Source of the DNA: Streptomyces sp. CB01373
GTDB lineage: Bacteria > Actinomycetota > Actinomycetes > Streptomycetales > Streptomycetaceae
DNA length: 64,000 nucleotides
Reading direction: 5' to 3'
Assembly: GCF_002803075.1 (NCBI RefSeq)
Contig: NZ_NNBK01000022.1
Location: 62,001-126,000 of the forward strand
A model generated the notes under the pieces. That model was given only the letters and a program-made list of their open reading frames with translations. It was not told the DNA's origin and made no database searches. Shown here piece by piece: positions 27,062-35,558 of this stretch. Every line of letters begins with the position of its first letter. Positions within the stretch are counted from its first letter, which is position 1. Both the position numbers and the translations under genes were made by a program.

Positions 27062-27268
27062 CAGGTGGCGGCTCTGCCGGCCCGCCGGTGGCGGTGGGCG
27101 ATTCTTCCCCGGCCTTTCCCGGGTGGCTCCCGGGTGGTGCCTCTATGTCTTTCGTCAAGCCGAGCTGGTCATGCGACGGCTGGTTCGGGGGCGCCCGCGG
27201 GATGCCGGACATTGCGCTCGGCGGGGCGGACCGTAGCGCTTTTCCTACTCGTTTGACACACTTGGGTT

Positions 27269-27553
27269 ATGGCTGAGACGACGTACAGCATCGGAGAAGG
27301 GCCGGCGACGCGGGTGAGCCTGTCGCTTCCGGAGGGGACCGCGGAGGCGATCCGTGCGCGGGTGGGCAAGCGGGAGTTCTCTGCGTTCATCGCCGCGGCG
27401 GTCGAGCGTGAGTTGCGCGGCCAGGTGCTGGACGAGTATCTGGCGGACTACGAGAACCGCAAGGGGCCGGTCTCCGAGCAGGCTCGTCAGCGGGCGCGGC
27501 AGGTCTTCGACGAGGTGTTCGCCGAGGAGGCCGAGTGGCCCGCCGCAGGCTGA
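27269..27553 (+). CDS. Antitoxin, ribbon-helix-helix type
   Basis: The 94-aa product is a CopG/RHH-like antitoxin. TRVSLSLPEGTAEAIRARVG provides the beta strand and first helix, and REFSAFIAAAVERELRGQVL the second helix. The C-terminal tail (about residues 55-94) is charged and would wrap the toxin. It overlaps the toxin gene by 19 bp. Like other such antitoxins it probably represses its own promoter. Confidence 0.87.
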   Translation: MAETTYSIGEGPATRVSLSLPEGTAEAIRARVGKREFSAFIAAAVERELRGQVLDEYLADYENRKGPVSEQARQRARQVFDEVFAEEAEWPAAG

Positions 27554-27948
27554 GTCACGAGGGGACGCTGGTCCTCGACAGTGAGGGGCTCTCGAAGCTC
27601 CTCGCCGACGACGAGCAGGTGGTGGCTCTGGTTGCTGAGGCACGCTCGCGAGGCATGGAGGTCGTGATCAGTGCGCTCACCATTATCGAGGTCGTCCATG
27701 TCCGTACGAACAAGTCCCGCCTGAACTGGGTGCTCTCCGGACTGCGCGTAGTCCCGGTGGGCGACGAGGAGGCGAGGGCAGCCTCGAAGCTGCTGATGGA
27801 TGCCGGTTTGCACGGTCACAAGTATGCGATTGATGCTGCGGTCGCCGAGGCTGCGTTGCGGCAGCACCGCCCCGTGGTCATGTTGACCTCCGATATCGAC
27901 GACATGGTCAAGCTATGCGGCGATCGCGTCCGGCTCGTGGCGGTGTGA
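27535..27948 (+). CDS. PIN-domain toxin (VapC-like ribonuclease)
   Basis: The 137-aa protein is a PIN nuclease. The acidic active-site residues are visible in LVLDSEGLSK (Asp near residue 15), SALTIIEV (Glu near 45), HKYAIDAAVAEAAL (Asp near 103) and LTSDIDDMVKL (Asp near 122). The start is a GTG inside the antitoxin gene. PIN toxins of this kind cut RNA and arrest growth when the labile antitoxin is lost. It looks intact, unlike the remnant at 26855. Confidence 0.88.
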   Translation: MARRRLSHEGTLVLDSEGLSKLLADDEQVVALVAEARSRGMEVVISALTIIEVVHVRTNKSRLNWVLSGLRVVPVGDEEARAASKLLMDAGLHGHKYAIDAAVAEAALRQHRPVVMLTSDIDDMVKLCGDRVRLVAV

Positions 27949-28156
27949 TTTCCCTTTGTCCGGCTCACCTGCGCAGTCTCATCGACGAGCCGGTCCCGGT
28001 GCCATGCGTTTCCCGAGCGGGGGAGGACCCGCGAGTCCGCAAACAGTCCGCAGGATGCTCGTAAACGCCCGTCGGTGGCCAACGTAACCAAACGGTGAAA
28101 GCGCTGGTCGGCGCCCTGGGCTGGGCTCCGCCGCAGGTCAGGTTCGGACCGCAGGC

Positions 28157-28175
28157 GTTCCGCTTCAACGTGTAG
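28157..28175 (+). repeat. Copy D of the ychF 3' end
   Basis: gttccgcttcaacgtgtag is identical to the last 19 bp of ychF and reads F-R-F-N-V-stop. It is the rightmost copy. I infer it to be the original chromosomal 3' end of ychF, displaced 22.8 kb by successive insertions. Confidence 0.7.
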
Positions 28176-28192
28176 CCGAGTTCTCGGTCTGA

Positions 28193-28532
28193 GTGGCTGA
28201 TGTCACCTTTCCGAGTCAGGCTGAACCGGTCGATGAGTACGGTCGGGCTCTTTACACCGTGTTGCGATCAATTCTGAGGGCTCATTTCGATGAGTTGTCG
28301 CAAGCGGACCTCGAAGACCTCAATTGCGATCGGATTGACGTCACGTTTCGGCAGCTCGCCAAACTCGCTCGCCTCCACCGGGATCGCTGCTCGCGGTGCT
28401 GCCGCCGAGCCTCAGCTTCGGGAACGGATCAAGAAGGTATGGAAGACTGACCTGTTCCTAAGTAGTGCCGAGAAGGCGCGGTTTGCCGCTGCGACTATCA
28501 AGAGCAATTGGACATCAACTCGAAGACGGTAA
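28193..28532 (+). pseudogene. Possible frameshifted small gene
   Basis: Two overlapping frames together look like one helical protein. The first gives MADVTFPSQAEPVDEYGRAL and a DELSQADLEDLNCDRIDV segment. A later frame, +1 to it, continues PQLRERIKKVWKTDLFLSSA and AEKARFAAATIKSNW before a stop at 28532. Base composition is lower in GC than its neighbours. No family is recognised, and the split may be a decayed gene or chance. Confidence 0.3.
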
Positions 28533-28582
28533 AGGACTCCGAGGAGGGGGCTCGTCGCTTTGACGCCCCGGTCGTCGGGTCG

Positions 28583-30679
28583 TCAGGTCGGCTCAAGGGA
28601 TATGTCGGCCCAGATGGTCTTGCCCTGGGGGGTCTGGCGGGTCCCCCAGTCCTGGGTTAGTTGGGCTACGAGCATCAGTCCGCGGCCGCCCTCGTCGTAG
28701 TCACGGGCGCGGCGCAGGTGTGGGGAGGAGCTGCCGGCGTCGGAGACCTCGCAGATGAGGTTGCGGTCGTGGATGAGGCGCAGTTGGACGGGGGGCCGGC
28801 CGTAGCGTATGGCGTTGGTGACGAGTTCGCTGACGACCAGCTCCGAGGTGAAGACGGCCTCGTCCAGTCCCCAGTCCGTCAGCTGGTCGGTGGTGTGGGC
28901 GCGGGCCTGGCCGACGACCTCGGGGTCGGAGGGAAAGGTCCAGGTGGCGACGTCGGACTCCCCGATGGCGCGGGTACGGGCCACGAGCAGGGCGATGTCG
29001 GCCTCGGTCCGGTCGGGGCGGGTCGCTGTGAGCACGGCGTCGCAGACGGCGTCCAGGGCCCGGGCGGGCCGGCTGAGTGCCCGGCGCAGGCTCGTGAGCC
29101 CTTCGTCGGGGTCGCGGCCGCGGGCTTCGATGAGGCCCTTGGTGTAGAGGGCGAGAAGGCTGCCCTCGGGAAGTTCGATCTCCGCGGCCTCGAAGGGCAG
29201 GCCGCCCAGGCCCAGGGGGAGGCCGGCCGGGAGGTCGAGGAGGTCGGCGGTGCCGTCCGGCCCCACCAACGCGGGCGGCGGATGGCCGGCCCGGGCGAGG
29301 CAGCAGCGGAGGGTGACGGGGTCGTAGACCGCGTACAGACAGGTGGTGCCGAGGCCTCCGGCGGCCTCGGCGGCGGCACCCGTGGCGGCGTCGGTGCTCG
29401 CGGCGCTGTCGGCTTCGGCGGCGGTACGGATGACGAGGTCGTCGAGGTGGGTGAGCAGTTCGTCGGGCGGCAGGTCGATGTCGGCCAGGGCGCGTATCGC
29501 CGTGCGCAGTCGGCCCATGGTCGCCGCGGCCTGTACGCCGTGGCCCACGACGTCGCCGACGACCATGGCCACCCGGGCGCCGGAGAGCGGGATCACGTCG
29601 AACCAGTCGCCGCCCACGCCGACGCTACCGGCGGCGGGCAGGTAGCGCGAGGCGACGTCGAGCGCGGTCTGGTCGGGCAGTCTCACCGGCAGCAGGGTGC
29701 GTTGCAGCGTCACCGCGGTGACCCTCTCGCGGGTGTAGCGGCGTGCGTTGTCGACGCAGACGGCCGCCCGGGCGGTGATCTCCTCGGCCAGGAGGACATC
29801 GTCCTGTTCGAAGCGCTCCGGGCGGTGGCTGCGGGCGAAGCGGGCGACGCCGAGGGTGACGCCCCGGGCGCGCAGCGGTACCACCATCACGGAGTGGGCT
29901 CCCGACAGGCGGATCCGGGCCGCCCTGGCGGGGTCGTGGACCGCCCACCGGTCGATGGCGGACTCGTTCGTCTCGTACACGCCGGTCAGGCCGGTCGCCA
30001 TGGGCTGGGCCGCCGGTGAGAACGCCGGATAGTCGGCCAGGTCACCGGGTTGGAGCATGCCCTCCCAGAGTGTGCCGGGGGCGGATCCCGACGCGGTTCG
30101 CCGCATGGTGACCGGGCCGGTCAGCAGGCCGGGGGGCGGTTCGTCGCCGTGGTCGATGAAGGTGAGCAGATCGACGGCCGCGTAGTCGGCGAACCGGGGG
30201 ACGGCCGTGTCGACCAGTTCCTGTGCGGTACGTGCGATGTCCAGGGTGCTGCCGATACGGCTGCCGGCCTCGTTGACCAGGAGGAGCCGTTCCCGGGCCT
30301 GGTGGTGCTCGGTGGTGTCGTGTGCGGAGAGGACGACCCCGCGCACCCGGCCGGTCCGGTCTCTCAGCGGGGCGAGACTGACCGACCAGGCGTGTTCACG
30401 GGGGTCGCCCGGGACCCGCACGCGGTTTTCCACGTGCCGCCGTTCCCCGGTTTCCAGGACCTCGCGCATGGCCTGCTCGGTCCGCTCGCCGGCGGCGTGC
30501 AGCATGTCGGTGAGCCGCAGCCCGGGTATCCGGTCCTCCGGGAGGGAGACCGCGCGCTGCATCTCGGCGTTGGCGCTCACCGCCCGCAGGTCGGTGTCGA
30601 AGACCGCCACGGTGCAGGGAGACTGGGCGAACGCCAGTTCCGCCAGCTCGGTGTCCTCGTCGGAGCGGTGTCGCGTCAT
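28583..30679 (-). CDS. PAS/GAF/SpoIIE phosphatase with HATPase (RsbW-like) domain
   Basis: The 698-aa protein has, in order: a PAS domain (about 8-130; SPCTVAVFDTDLRAVSANAE), a GAF domain (about 140-320; LVNEAGSRIGSTLDIARTAQ), a SpoIIE PP2C phosphatase (about 335-550; VGGDWFDVIPLSG, GDVVGHG) and a C-terminal HATPase (about 565-695; FTSELVVSELVTNAIRYGRP, DEGGRGLMLVAQL). This domain set is typical of Streptomyces regulators that both dephosphorylate anti-sigma antagonists and bind partners as a kinase. It closely resembles the protein at 49335 from the GAF domain onward. Confidence 0.92.
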   Translation of the reverse strand: MTRHRSDEDTELAELAFAQSPCTVAVFDTDLRAVSANAEMQRAVSLPEDRIPGLRLTDMLHAAGERTEQAMREVLETGERRHVENRVRVPGDPREHAWSVSLAPLRDRTGRVRGVVLSAHDTTEHHQARERLLLVNEAGSRIGSTLDIARTAQELVDTAVPRFADYAAVDLLTFIDHGDEPPPGLLTGPVTMRRTASGSAPGTLWEGMLQPGDLADYPAFSPAAQPMATGLTGVYETNESAIDRWAVHDPARAARIRLSGAHSVMVVPLRARGVTLGVARFARSHRPERFEQDDVLLAEEITARAAVCVDNARRYTRERVTAVTLQRTLLPVRLPDQTALDVASRYLPAAGSVGVGGDWFDVIPLSGARVAMVVGDVVGHGVQAAATMGRLRTAIRALADIDLPPDELLTHLDDLVIRTAAEADSAASTDAATGAAAEAAGGLGTTCLYAVYDPVTLRCCLARAGHPPPALVGPDGTADLLDLPAGLPLGLGGLPFEAAEIELPEGSLLALYTKGLIEARGRDPDEGLTSLRRALSRPARALDAVCDAVLTATRPDRTEADIALLVARTRAIGESDVATWTFPSDPEVVGQARAHTTDQLTDWGLDEAVFTSELVVSELVTNAIRYGRPPVQLRLIHDRNLICEVSDAGSSSPHLRRARDYDEGGRGLMLVAQLTQDWGTRQTPQGKTIWADISLEPT

Positions 30680-31171
30680 CTCGGCTCATCTCGCTCTTGA
30701 GGGGATTCTCCCTGCTCATGGCGGGGGTACCACCGGGCGGGCGCCGCAGACGTCGTGGGACATGTCGTCGATGGACACGGCCCGCTCGGCAAGGTGCCGA
30801 CCGCGTCGAAGACGTCCTGGTGGGCGCGCTGCCGGGACTTGCGGACGCCTGTCACCGAGGCGTCGATGCACGGTGCGTCGCCCGAGGTGACGAAACCGTT
30901 GGCCTCGGTCCACTTGACCGAGTCGAGCGCGTCCAGGTCGTGTGCCCTTGACCTCGGCGAGGATCCGGTCCGCCTCGGGCGGATCGCCGTCTGCTCCTGG
31001 CACGCCGTGCACCGTGCTCATCAACGTCAGGGTATCCGCCCCGACGGTGTACGGCGCGGCCTGCTCCGCGCGCAGCCGCCGGCTCCCGCGGTCCGCCGTC
31101 CCGCGGGCCGGGACCGCGCCGGCGGGGATCGGCAGCCGGGTCGAACGGCCCGGACCGCGACAACCGCGGGG
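30680..31171. other. Intergenic stretch with a disrupted reading frame
   Basis: No intact gene is supported here. On the minus strand a protein-like reading runs MSTVHGVPGADGDPPEADRI, then changes frame near 30955 to DALDSVKWTEANGFVTSGDA and CIDASVTGVRKSRQRAHQDV. This suggests an old gene broken by a frameshift. I do not recognise the family. Confidence 0.35.
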
Positions 31172-32242
31172 TCAGCGGTCGGCCCCTCCGCCGAAGGCGT
31201 ACTTGGCCGCATAGGCGACCGGATCCCAGGCGGCGACGGTCCCGCTCTGCGGTCGGAAGGTGATCGGCCGGGCCTGGACGATGGTGACCCGTCCGCCGGG
31301 GCGCCGGTCCCTATCGATCACCCATTCGACATCGACGGGGTGGCCGTAGTGCCGTTCGATCTCGAGTACGGCGTCCACGACACCGCCGATCTGCTCCCCG
31401 TCGAGCACGGACCGACTCCGCAGCCGCTCGGGCATCGGCATCCCGACGACGCGACCCGCTCGATCGTCGAAGGCCGAGACGAACTCCTTGGTCGCGACCT
31501 CGTGGCGCAGGACACGGCGGTCGTCCTTGTCCACCTCGACACAGTCGGGGGTGACCAGACCCTGGACGACGGCTTCGCCCCAGCCCCAGTTGGCTTCGAT
31601 CACCATCCGGTCGCGCTTGCCGGTGAGCGGGTGTGCCGAGAAGGCGACGCCGGACGAGCGCGCGTCCACCAACTCGACGACGCCCACGCCCATCGGGGTC
31701 TCGCGATGGCTGAGGCCGTGCTCCAGCCGGTAGGAGATCGCCCGCTCGGTGAACAGGCTCGCCCAGCACGAACGCACCGCTTCGACCACCGGCCCGGCGC
31801 CCGACACGCCGAGGTAGCTGTCGAAGACGCCGGCGAAGCTCATCGTCGCGGAGTCCTCACCGGTCGCCGACGAGCGGACCGCGACCAGCACCCGCGGGCG
31901 CGACGACCGGTGGCACAGTTCGGCGTAGCACTCGGCGACCGGCGTGGCGACCGGTTCGACGACGTCGGCCTCTTCGAAGGCCTTTCGGATCCGGGCCGAG
32001 GCGGTTTCCAGCTCCGGCCGCCGGTGCGGATCGCGGACGCCGGCCAGCACCTGGTCCGCCAGCACGTCCAGGCCGGTCGTACCGACGTGCAAGGCGTAGG
32101 CGGCCGTGGTGACGGCGAAGGCACGCGGCACGCTGAACCCGGCGCGGCCGAGTTCGGCCAGGGACCCCATTTTCGGCCCGGCGGCCGACGTGACGGCGCC
32201 GGGATCGGCCGTGTCCAGCCAGGTGACCAGGTCAGTCCTCAA
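31172..32242 (-). CDS. PEP/pyruvate-binding ATP-grasp subunit (PEP synthase N-terminal type)
   Basis: The 356-aa protein corresponds to the ATP-binding N-terminal part of PEP synthase or pyruvate phosphate dikinase. It has GPKMGSLAELGRAGFSVP at the front, the signature VAVRSSATGEDSATMSFAGV (about residues 118-137) and a closing VEWVIDRD...VTIVQARPI. It lacks the phosphohistidine domain and the PEP-binding barrel. The missing His domain is in the gene immediately upstream, which it overlaps by 11 bp. Together they match the two-chain plan of phenylphosphate synthase or a split antibiotic phosphotransferase; the substrate is not known. Confidence 0.85.
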   Translation of the reverse strand: MRTDLVTWLDTADPGAVTSAAGPKMGSLAELGRAGFSVPRAFAVTTAAYALHVGTTGLDVLADQVLAGVRDPHRRPELETASARIRKAFEEADVVEPVATPVAECYAELCHRSSRPRVLVAVRSSATGEDSATMSFAGVFDSYLGVSGAGPVVEAVRSCWASLFTERAISYRLEHGLSHRETPMGVGVVELVDARSSGVAFSAHPLTGKRDRMVIEANWGWGEAVVQGLVTPDCVEVDKDDRRVLRHEVATKEFVSAFDDRAGRVVGMPMPERLRSRSVLDGEQIGGVVDAVLEIERHYGHPVDVEWVIDRDRRPGGRVTIVQARPITFRPQSGTVAAWDPVAYAAKYAFGGGADR

Positions 32243-33980
32243 CTGCCGCTCCCGCTCGGACGACGGTGACGACGCCCCGTTCGCCGTCCACCTCGACCTC
32301 GTCGCCGTCCTCGACCAGCGTGGTCGCCATACCGCAGGCGGTGACCGTCGGTACGCCGTACTCGCGGCCGACGATCGCGGCGTGTGACAGCATGCCGCCG
32401 CTGTCGCAGACGCAGGCCGTGATCGCGGCGAACACCGGCGTCCAGTTGGGCGAGGTCGACTCGCACACCAGCACCTCGCCGGGCTGCAGGCGGTGCAGGG
32501 CGTCGGTGTCGGCGAGTACGCGGGCGACGCCCTTCGCCTGCCCCTTCGCCGCGGGGATGCCGGTGAGCACGGTCCTCTCGGCCCCCTGACCGGCGTGCGT
32601 GACCACGCGCAGGAAGCGCTGGTCGAGGCCGAAGAGCTCGGCCAGGATCGGGTCCTCGAGGGCCTCGGGGATGGTACCGAGCACCTTGGGCATGCTCCTG
32701 CGGCGCTCGCGCCAGTGGTCGAAGTACTGGCGGCGTACCTCTACGAGCGAGCGGAACTCGTCGTACGCACGCTCGCCCGAGGCCACGGCGCTCAGCTCCG
32801 TACAGAACAGGAAGAGCGTGTCGTCGGGACGGTCGGCGCCGATCTTCTCCGCGATGCCCAGTGCCGCCCGGCGCATCGGCAGCGAGACCCGCAGGTCGAT
32901 GTAGTGGTTGTGGTCGTCCTGCCACCAGGGGAAATTGGCGGCCTGGACCGAGGCGAGGCCGGCGTCGAAGATCTCCTGCTCCCGCCTGGTCAGCCGCGAG
33001 CGCGCCGCGTCGATCGCGGTCTCCCGGTCGGCCTGCGTCTGGCGCAGCGCGGCCTCGAAGTCATGGCCGTCGCCCTTCCGCAGCAGGGTCCTGATCATCG
33101 CCAGTACGGGTGCGGGATCCTCGATCCAGCTCGGCAGCGCGACGTCGCAGGTGCCCTCGATGCGGTGGCCGTACACGTCGAGGAAGTCGCGGAGCCGACT
33201 CGTCCAGGTCGTCGCCGCACCGCCGGCAGCGGCCAGCGTGGCCGCCAGCCGCTTCGGCTCGGTGGCGGCGAAGACCGGCTCCAGCCCCGCGTCACGGGCC
33301 GCCGCGGTGAGCCTGCCGAGCTCACGGTCGGTCTCCATGATCTTGGTGTCGTAGCCCTGCAGGAACGTGCCGACCTGGCGGGGGTCCATCCCGAGCTCCG
33401 CGCACATCCCGGCGAAGCCGAGGTGGTTGGCGAGCAGCGGGTACATCATCTCGAAGTGGATCTCGAATGCCCGCTGGGCGTAGCGACGTGCCTCGGCGAG
33501 CATCACGCCCAGCTCCCTCAGTGAGGACCGCTCGACGTCGATCCGCTGGAAGTGCCGCCAGCCCGCGTTGATCTCGGCCACGCGCCGGTTCCAGAGATCG
33601 TCGAAGTCCCGCAGGAATCCGGGCAGGTGGCTCCGCATCCGTTCGGTCCGCGTCTCGGCCTCGTACCGGCTCTCGACCGGAATCGCCGCGGCGTAGAAGT
33701 GGGTGCCGGCGATCCGTGTCGTGAGACCGCGGCTGCGGGGCAGCGGCATCTGCTCGGCGGCGAGTTGCGTACCCCACGAGTAGCCGTCCTCCAGCCAGGT
33801 CGTCGCCAGTGGGGTGAGCCCGCGGGGGCAGTGGAAGTCGAGGAACCAGAAGCGCTTCTCGTCCTGCTTGGAGAAGGTCCGGAACGGCTCGATGACGAAC
33901 GGCGTGTGCCCGAAGGCGGGCGTGAACCCCGGATACCACTCGTCGGTGACGTACTCGTCGACCGGGACGACCAGGTTCAT
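32232..33980 (-). CDS. PEP-utilising enzyme, mobile phosphohistidine-domain subunit
   Basis: The 582-aa protein has a long N-terminal helical region (about residues 1-460) with no simple motif. It ends in a PEP-utiliser mobile domain (about 490-575): GIPAAKGQAKGVARVL, then CESTSPNWTPVFAAITACVC and SGGMLSHAAIVGREYGVPTV, where the His near residue 531 is the phosphate carrier. It starts at ATG 33980 with a gaggtcc-like site. By analogy with rifampicin phosphotransferase or phenylphosphate synthase, the N-terminal region would hold the acceptor substrate. The ATP-grasp partner follows directly. Confidence 0.82.
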   Translation of the reverse strand: MNLVVPVDEYVTDEWYPGFTPAFGHTPFVIEPFRTFSKQDEKRFWFLDFHCPRGLTPLATTWLEDGYSWGTQLAAEQMPLPRSRGLTTRIAGTHFYAAAIPVESRYEAETRTERMRSHLPGFLRDFDDLWNRRVAEINAGWRHFQRIDVERSSLRELGVMLAEARRYAQRAFEIHFEMMYPLLANHLGFAGMCAELGMDPRQVGTFLQGYDTKIMETDRELGRLTAAARDAGLEPVFAATEPKRLAATLAAAGGAATTWTSRLRDFLDVYGHRIEGTCDVALPSWIEDPAPVLAMIRTLLRKGDGHDFEAALRQTQADRETAIDAARSRLTRREQEIFDAGLASVQAANFPWWQDDHNHYIDLRVSLPMRRAALGIAEKIGADRPDDTLFLFCTELSAVASGERAYDEFRSLVEVRRQYFDHWRERRRSMPKVLGTIPEALEDPILAELFGLDQRFLRVVTHAGQGAERTVLTGIPAAKGQAKGVARVLADTDALHRLQPGEVLVCESTSPNWTPVFAAITACVCDSGGMLSHAAIVGREYGVPTVTACGMATTLVEDGDEVEVDGERGVVTVVRAGAAVED

Positions 33981-34021
33981 CGGACCTCCTCGGGAAGACC
34001 CTCACGGGTCAAGCCTCCGCT

Positions 34022-34320
34022 GTGCGGCGGCTCGGCGCCACTAAGACTGCGAGCGAAGCCCGCAAGGCACTCTTTCCGCTGATCAAGAAGGTCAACGAGA
34101 ACCACGAGGCCATTGAGATCGTCTCCAGGCACGGCAACGCCGTACTCGTCTCGGCCGAGGACTACGCAGCCCTGCGCGAGGACTCGTACTTGCTGCGCTC
34201 TCCGGCGAACGCTCGCCGACTGCTCAAGGCGTCGAGAACGCCTTGGCCAACGTCAACGTGTCGGAGCGAGAGCTGATCGATCCCGGCTTGCCGGACGTGG
34301 CCCGTGAGGGTGCTGAGTGA
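34022..34320 (+). pseudogene. yefM: YefM/Phd-type antitoxin, frameshifted, with YoeB start remnant
   Basis: The first 70 residues are a clear YefM antitoxin (TASEARKALFPLIKKVNENH, then AIEIVSRHGNAVLVSAEDYA and SYLLRSPANARRLLKA). Near 34228 one base is missing. The correct ending, VENALANVNVSERELIDPGL, continues in another frame to a stop at 34320. A GTG at 34317 overlaps that stop and starts V-R-L-V, as YoeB toxins begin, but the frame ends after ten codons. The toxin body is gone. This is a dead module. Confidence 0.75.
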
Positions 34321-34351
34321 GGCTCGTCGCGGCCCGCTACCACTACTGAAT

Positions 34352-35038
34352 TCACTGCGGGGCGTTTGCCCGCTGTTCGGCCTTCTCTCCCGTGGGGCCC
34401 GCCGCGAACCATGTGCCGCCCACGCCCTGCCCGTTCAGATCGCCCGGCCTGCTGTCGCCGGCGAAGCGGTAGACCGGCCAGCCGCCGACGGTGAGCTGGA
34501 CCTGGCCGTCCTGGCGGCGGATCGCGCCGACGTCCTTCTGGTCCACGCCCGCCAGGTAGACGTTGCCGCCCTCCTTGATGGTCACGGGGGGCCACCGCAC
34601 GGCGCAGTCGTCGTTGCAGTTGGACCGCGACGGCTGGGCCGAGTCGTTGTCGAAGCGGTACAGCGCTGCCTGGTTGATGTTGATCAGGTGGGGTGAGAAC
34701 AGGGGCGCCGAGGTCACCGCCGACAACTGGACCCACTTCGGGGGCTCCTCCTGGAGGACGGCCCCGACGACGGTGCCGCCGTTGCCGCTCAGGCCCGCTT
34801 CCTGGGCGGTGGAGTCGACGACCTGCAGTGTGCTGTTGTCCGCGCTCCGGCCGTCCGTCGCGGCCGGGGAGGACGCCGGTGCGGGGGCCGAGGCAGTCTG
34901 CGGGGCGCTGTCGCCGATCTGGATGGTCTTGCCGCAGGCGGACATGCCCGTGACGCCGCACAGGACGAAGGCGAGACTGGCGGCGGTCCGGCGCGCGGTG
35001 GTGCTGCGGAACGGCAGGCCGGTGAGGAGCGAGGTCAT
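34352..35038 (-). CDS. Secreted lipoprotein of the COG4315 type
   Basis: The 228-aa protein has a basic and hydrophobic signal sequence with a lipobox-like GMSAC (Cys near residue 33), so it is probably a membrane-anchored lipoprotein. A disordered Ala/Pro/Ser linker follows. The C-terminal part carries two family repeats, each with an aromatic TLYxF-like pattern (ALYRFDNDSAQPSRSNCNDD and WPVYRFAGDSRPGDLNGQGV). The two-Cys SNCNDDCAVRWPP motif is typical. Function is unknown. It is divergent from the type VII-like genes. Confidence 0.82.
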   Translation of the reverse strand: MTSLLTGLPFRSTTARRTAASLAFVLCGVTGMSACGKTIQIGDSAPQTASAPAPASSPAATDGRSADNSTLQVVDSTAQEAGLSGNGGTVVGAVLQEEPPKWVQLSAVTSAPLFSPHLININQAALYRFDNDSAQPSRSNCNDDCAVRWPPVTIKEGGNVYLAGVDQKDVGAIRRQDGQVQLTVGGWPVYRFAGDSRPGDLNGQGVGGTWFAAGPTGEKAEQRANAPQ

Positions 35039-35181
35039 GCCTGCAACACGAGACAGAAGCGGAGAAGGTTCAACGCGCCCGGCGACCGCCCCGAAAACCG
35101 CCGGAGTTGAACGATCCGGCCCCCCGCACCCGTGTTGTACACACAGGTGAATCCTCATCGCACCGGAACGGGGACTCAAAG

Positions 35182-35478
35182 ATGGCTTCGGACATCAACA
35201 TACCCGGGAGTGAACTCCGGGAGGCCCAGGAGATGCTGGGCTTCGTGCACGACTTCATCGACATCGGGCACCACACGTTCGACTTCGATGCGGCCTTCGG
35301 CCGGGAGCTGTCCCGGGGTTCCGCCCAGAACTTCGAGAACAAGTGGGAGGACGGCAAGCACCAGTTGCAGAAGCAGGTGCAGGGCATCCGGGACGCGATC
35401 GGCAGCATCCTGGACTCGTTCGAGAGGACCGACCTCGACGCCGTGTCCAACCTGGAGATCGGAAGCGAAGGAGCCTGA
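35182..35478 (+). CDS. Small helical WXG100-like protein
   Basis: The 98-aa protein is all-helical with a central turn KWEDG, resembling the W-x-G turn of WXG100 secretion substrates. The flanking heptads are FIDIGHHTFDFDAAFGREL and QLQKQVQGIRDAIGSILDSF. It lacks a signal peptide. The chosen ATG at 35182 starts MASDINIPG; longer starts have no support. Being beside a FtsK/EccC gene and a second WXG100-like gene makes a secretion role likely, but the match is weak. Confidence 0.65.
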   Translation: MASDINIPGSELREAQEMLGFVHDFIDIGHHTFDFDAAFGRELSRGSAQNFENKWEDGKHQLQKQVQGIRDAIGSILDSFERTDLDAVSNLEIGSEGA

Positions 35479-35558
35479 GCCGTCGGCGGCTCGGTGTGCG
35501 CGGCGGGAAGGCGGCGGTGAGGAGTGTGTTCGATGGTGGACGAGACGATCGGTGACCG

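Larger units (their letters stand above)
26530..27268. other. Long non-coding interval with relics
   Basis: This 739-bp stretch contains the 9-bp tandem repeats, attachment copy C and the PIN toxin remnant. The remaining pieces (26562-26702, 26722-26854, 27062-27268) show no supported gene. At the right edge ttgaca (27255-27260) precedes the antitoxin ATG closely. Confidence 0.5.

Noticed and set aside
30755..33524. Plus-strand frames of 504 and 343 aa
   Set aside because: They are antisense to the two PEP-utilising enzyme genes and lack any recognisable domain.
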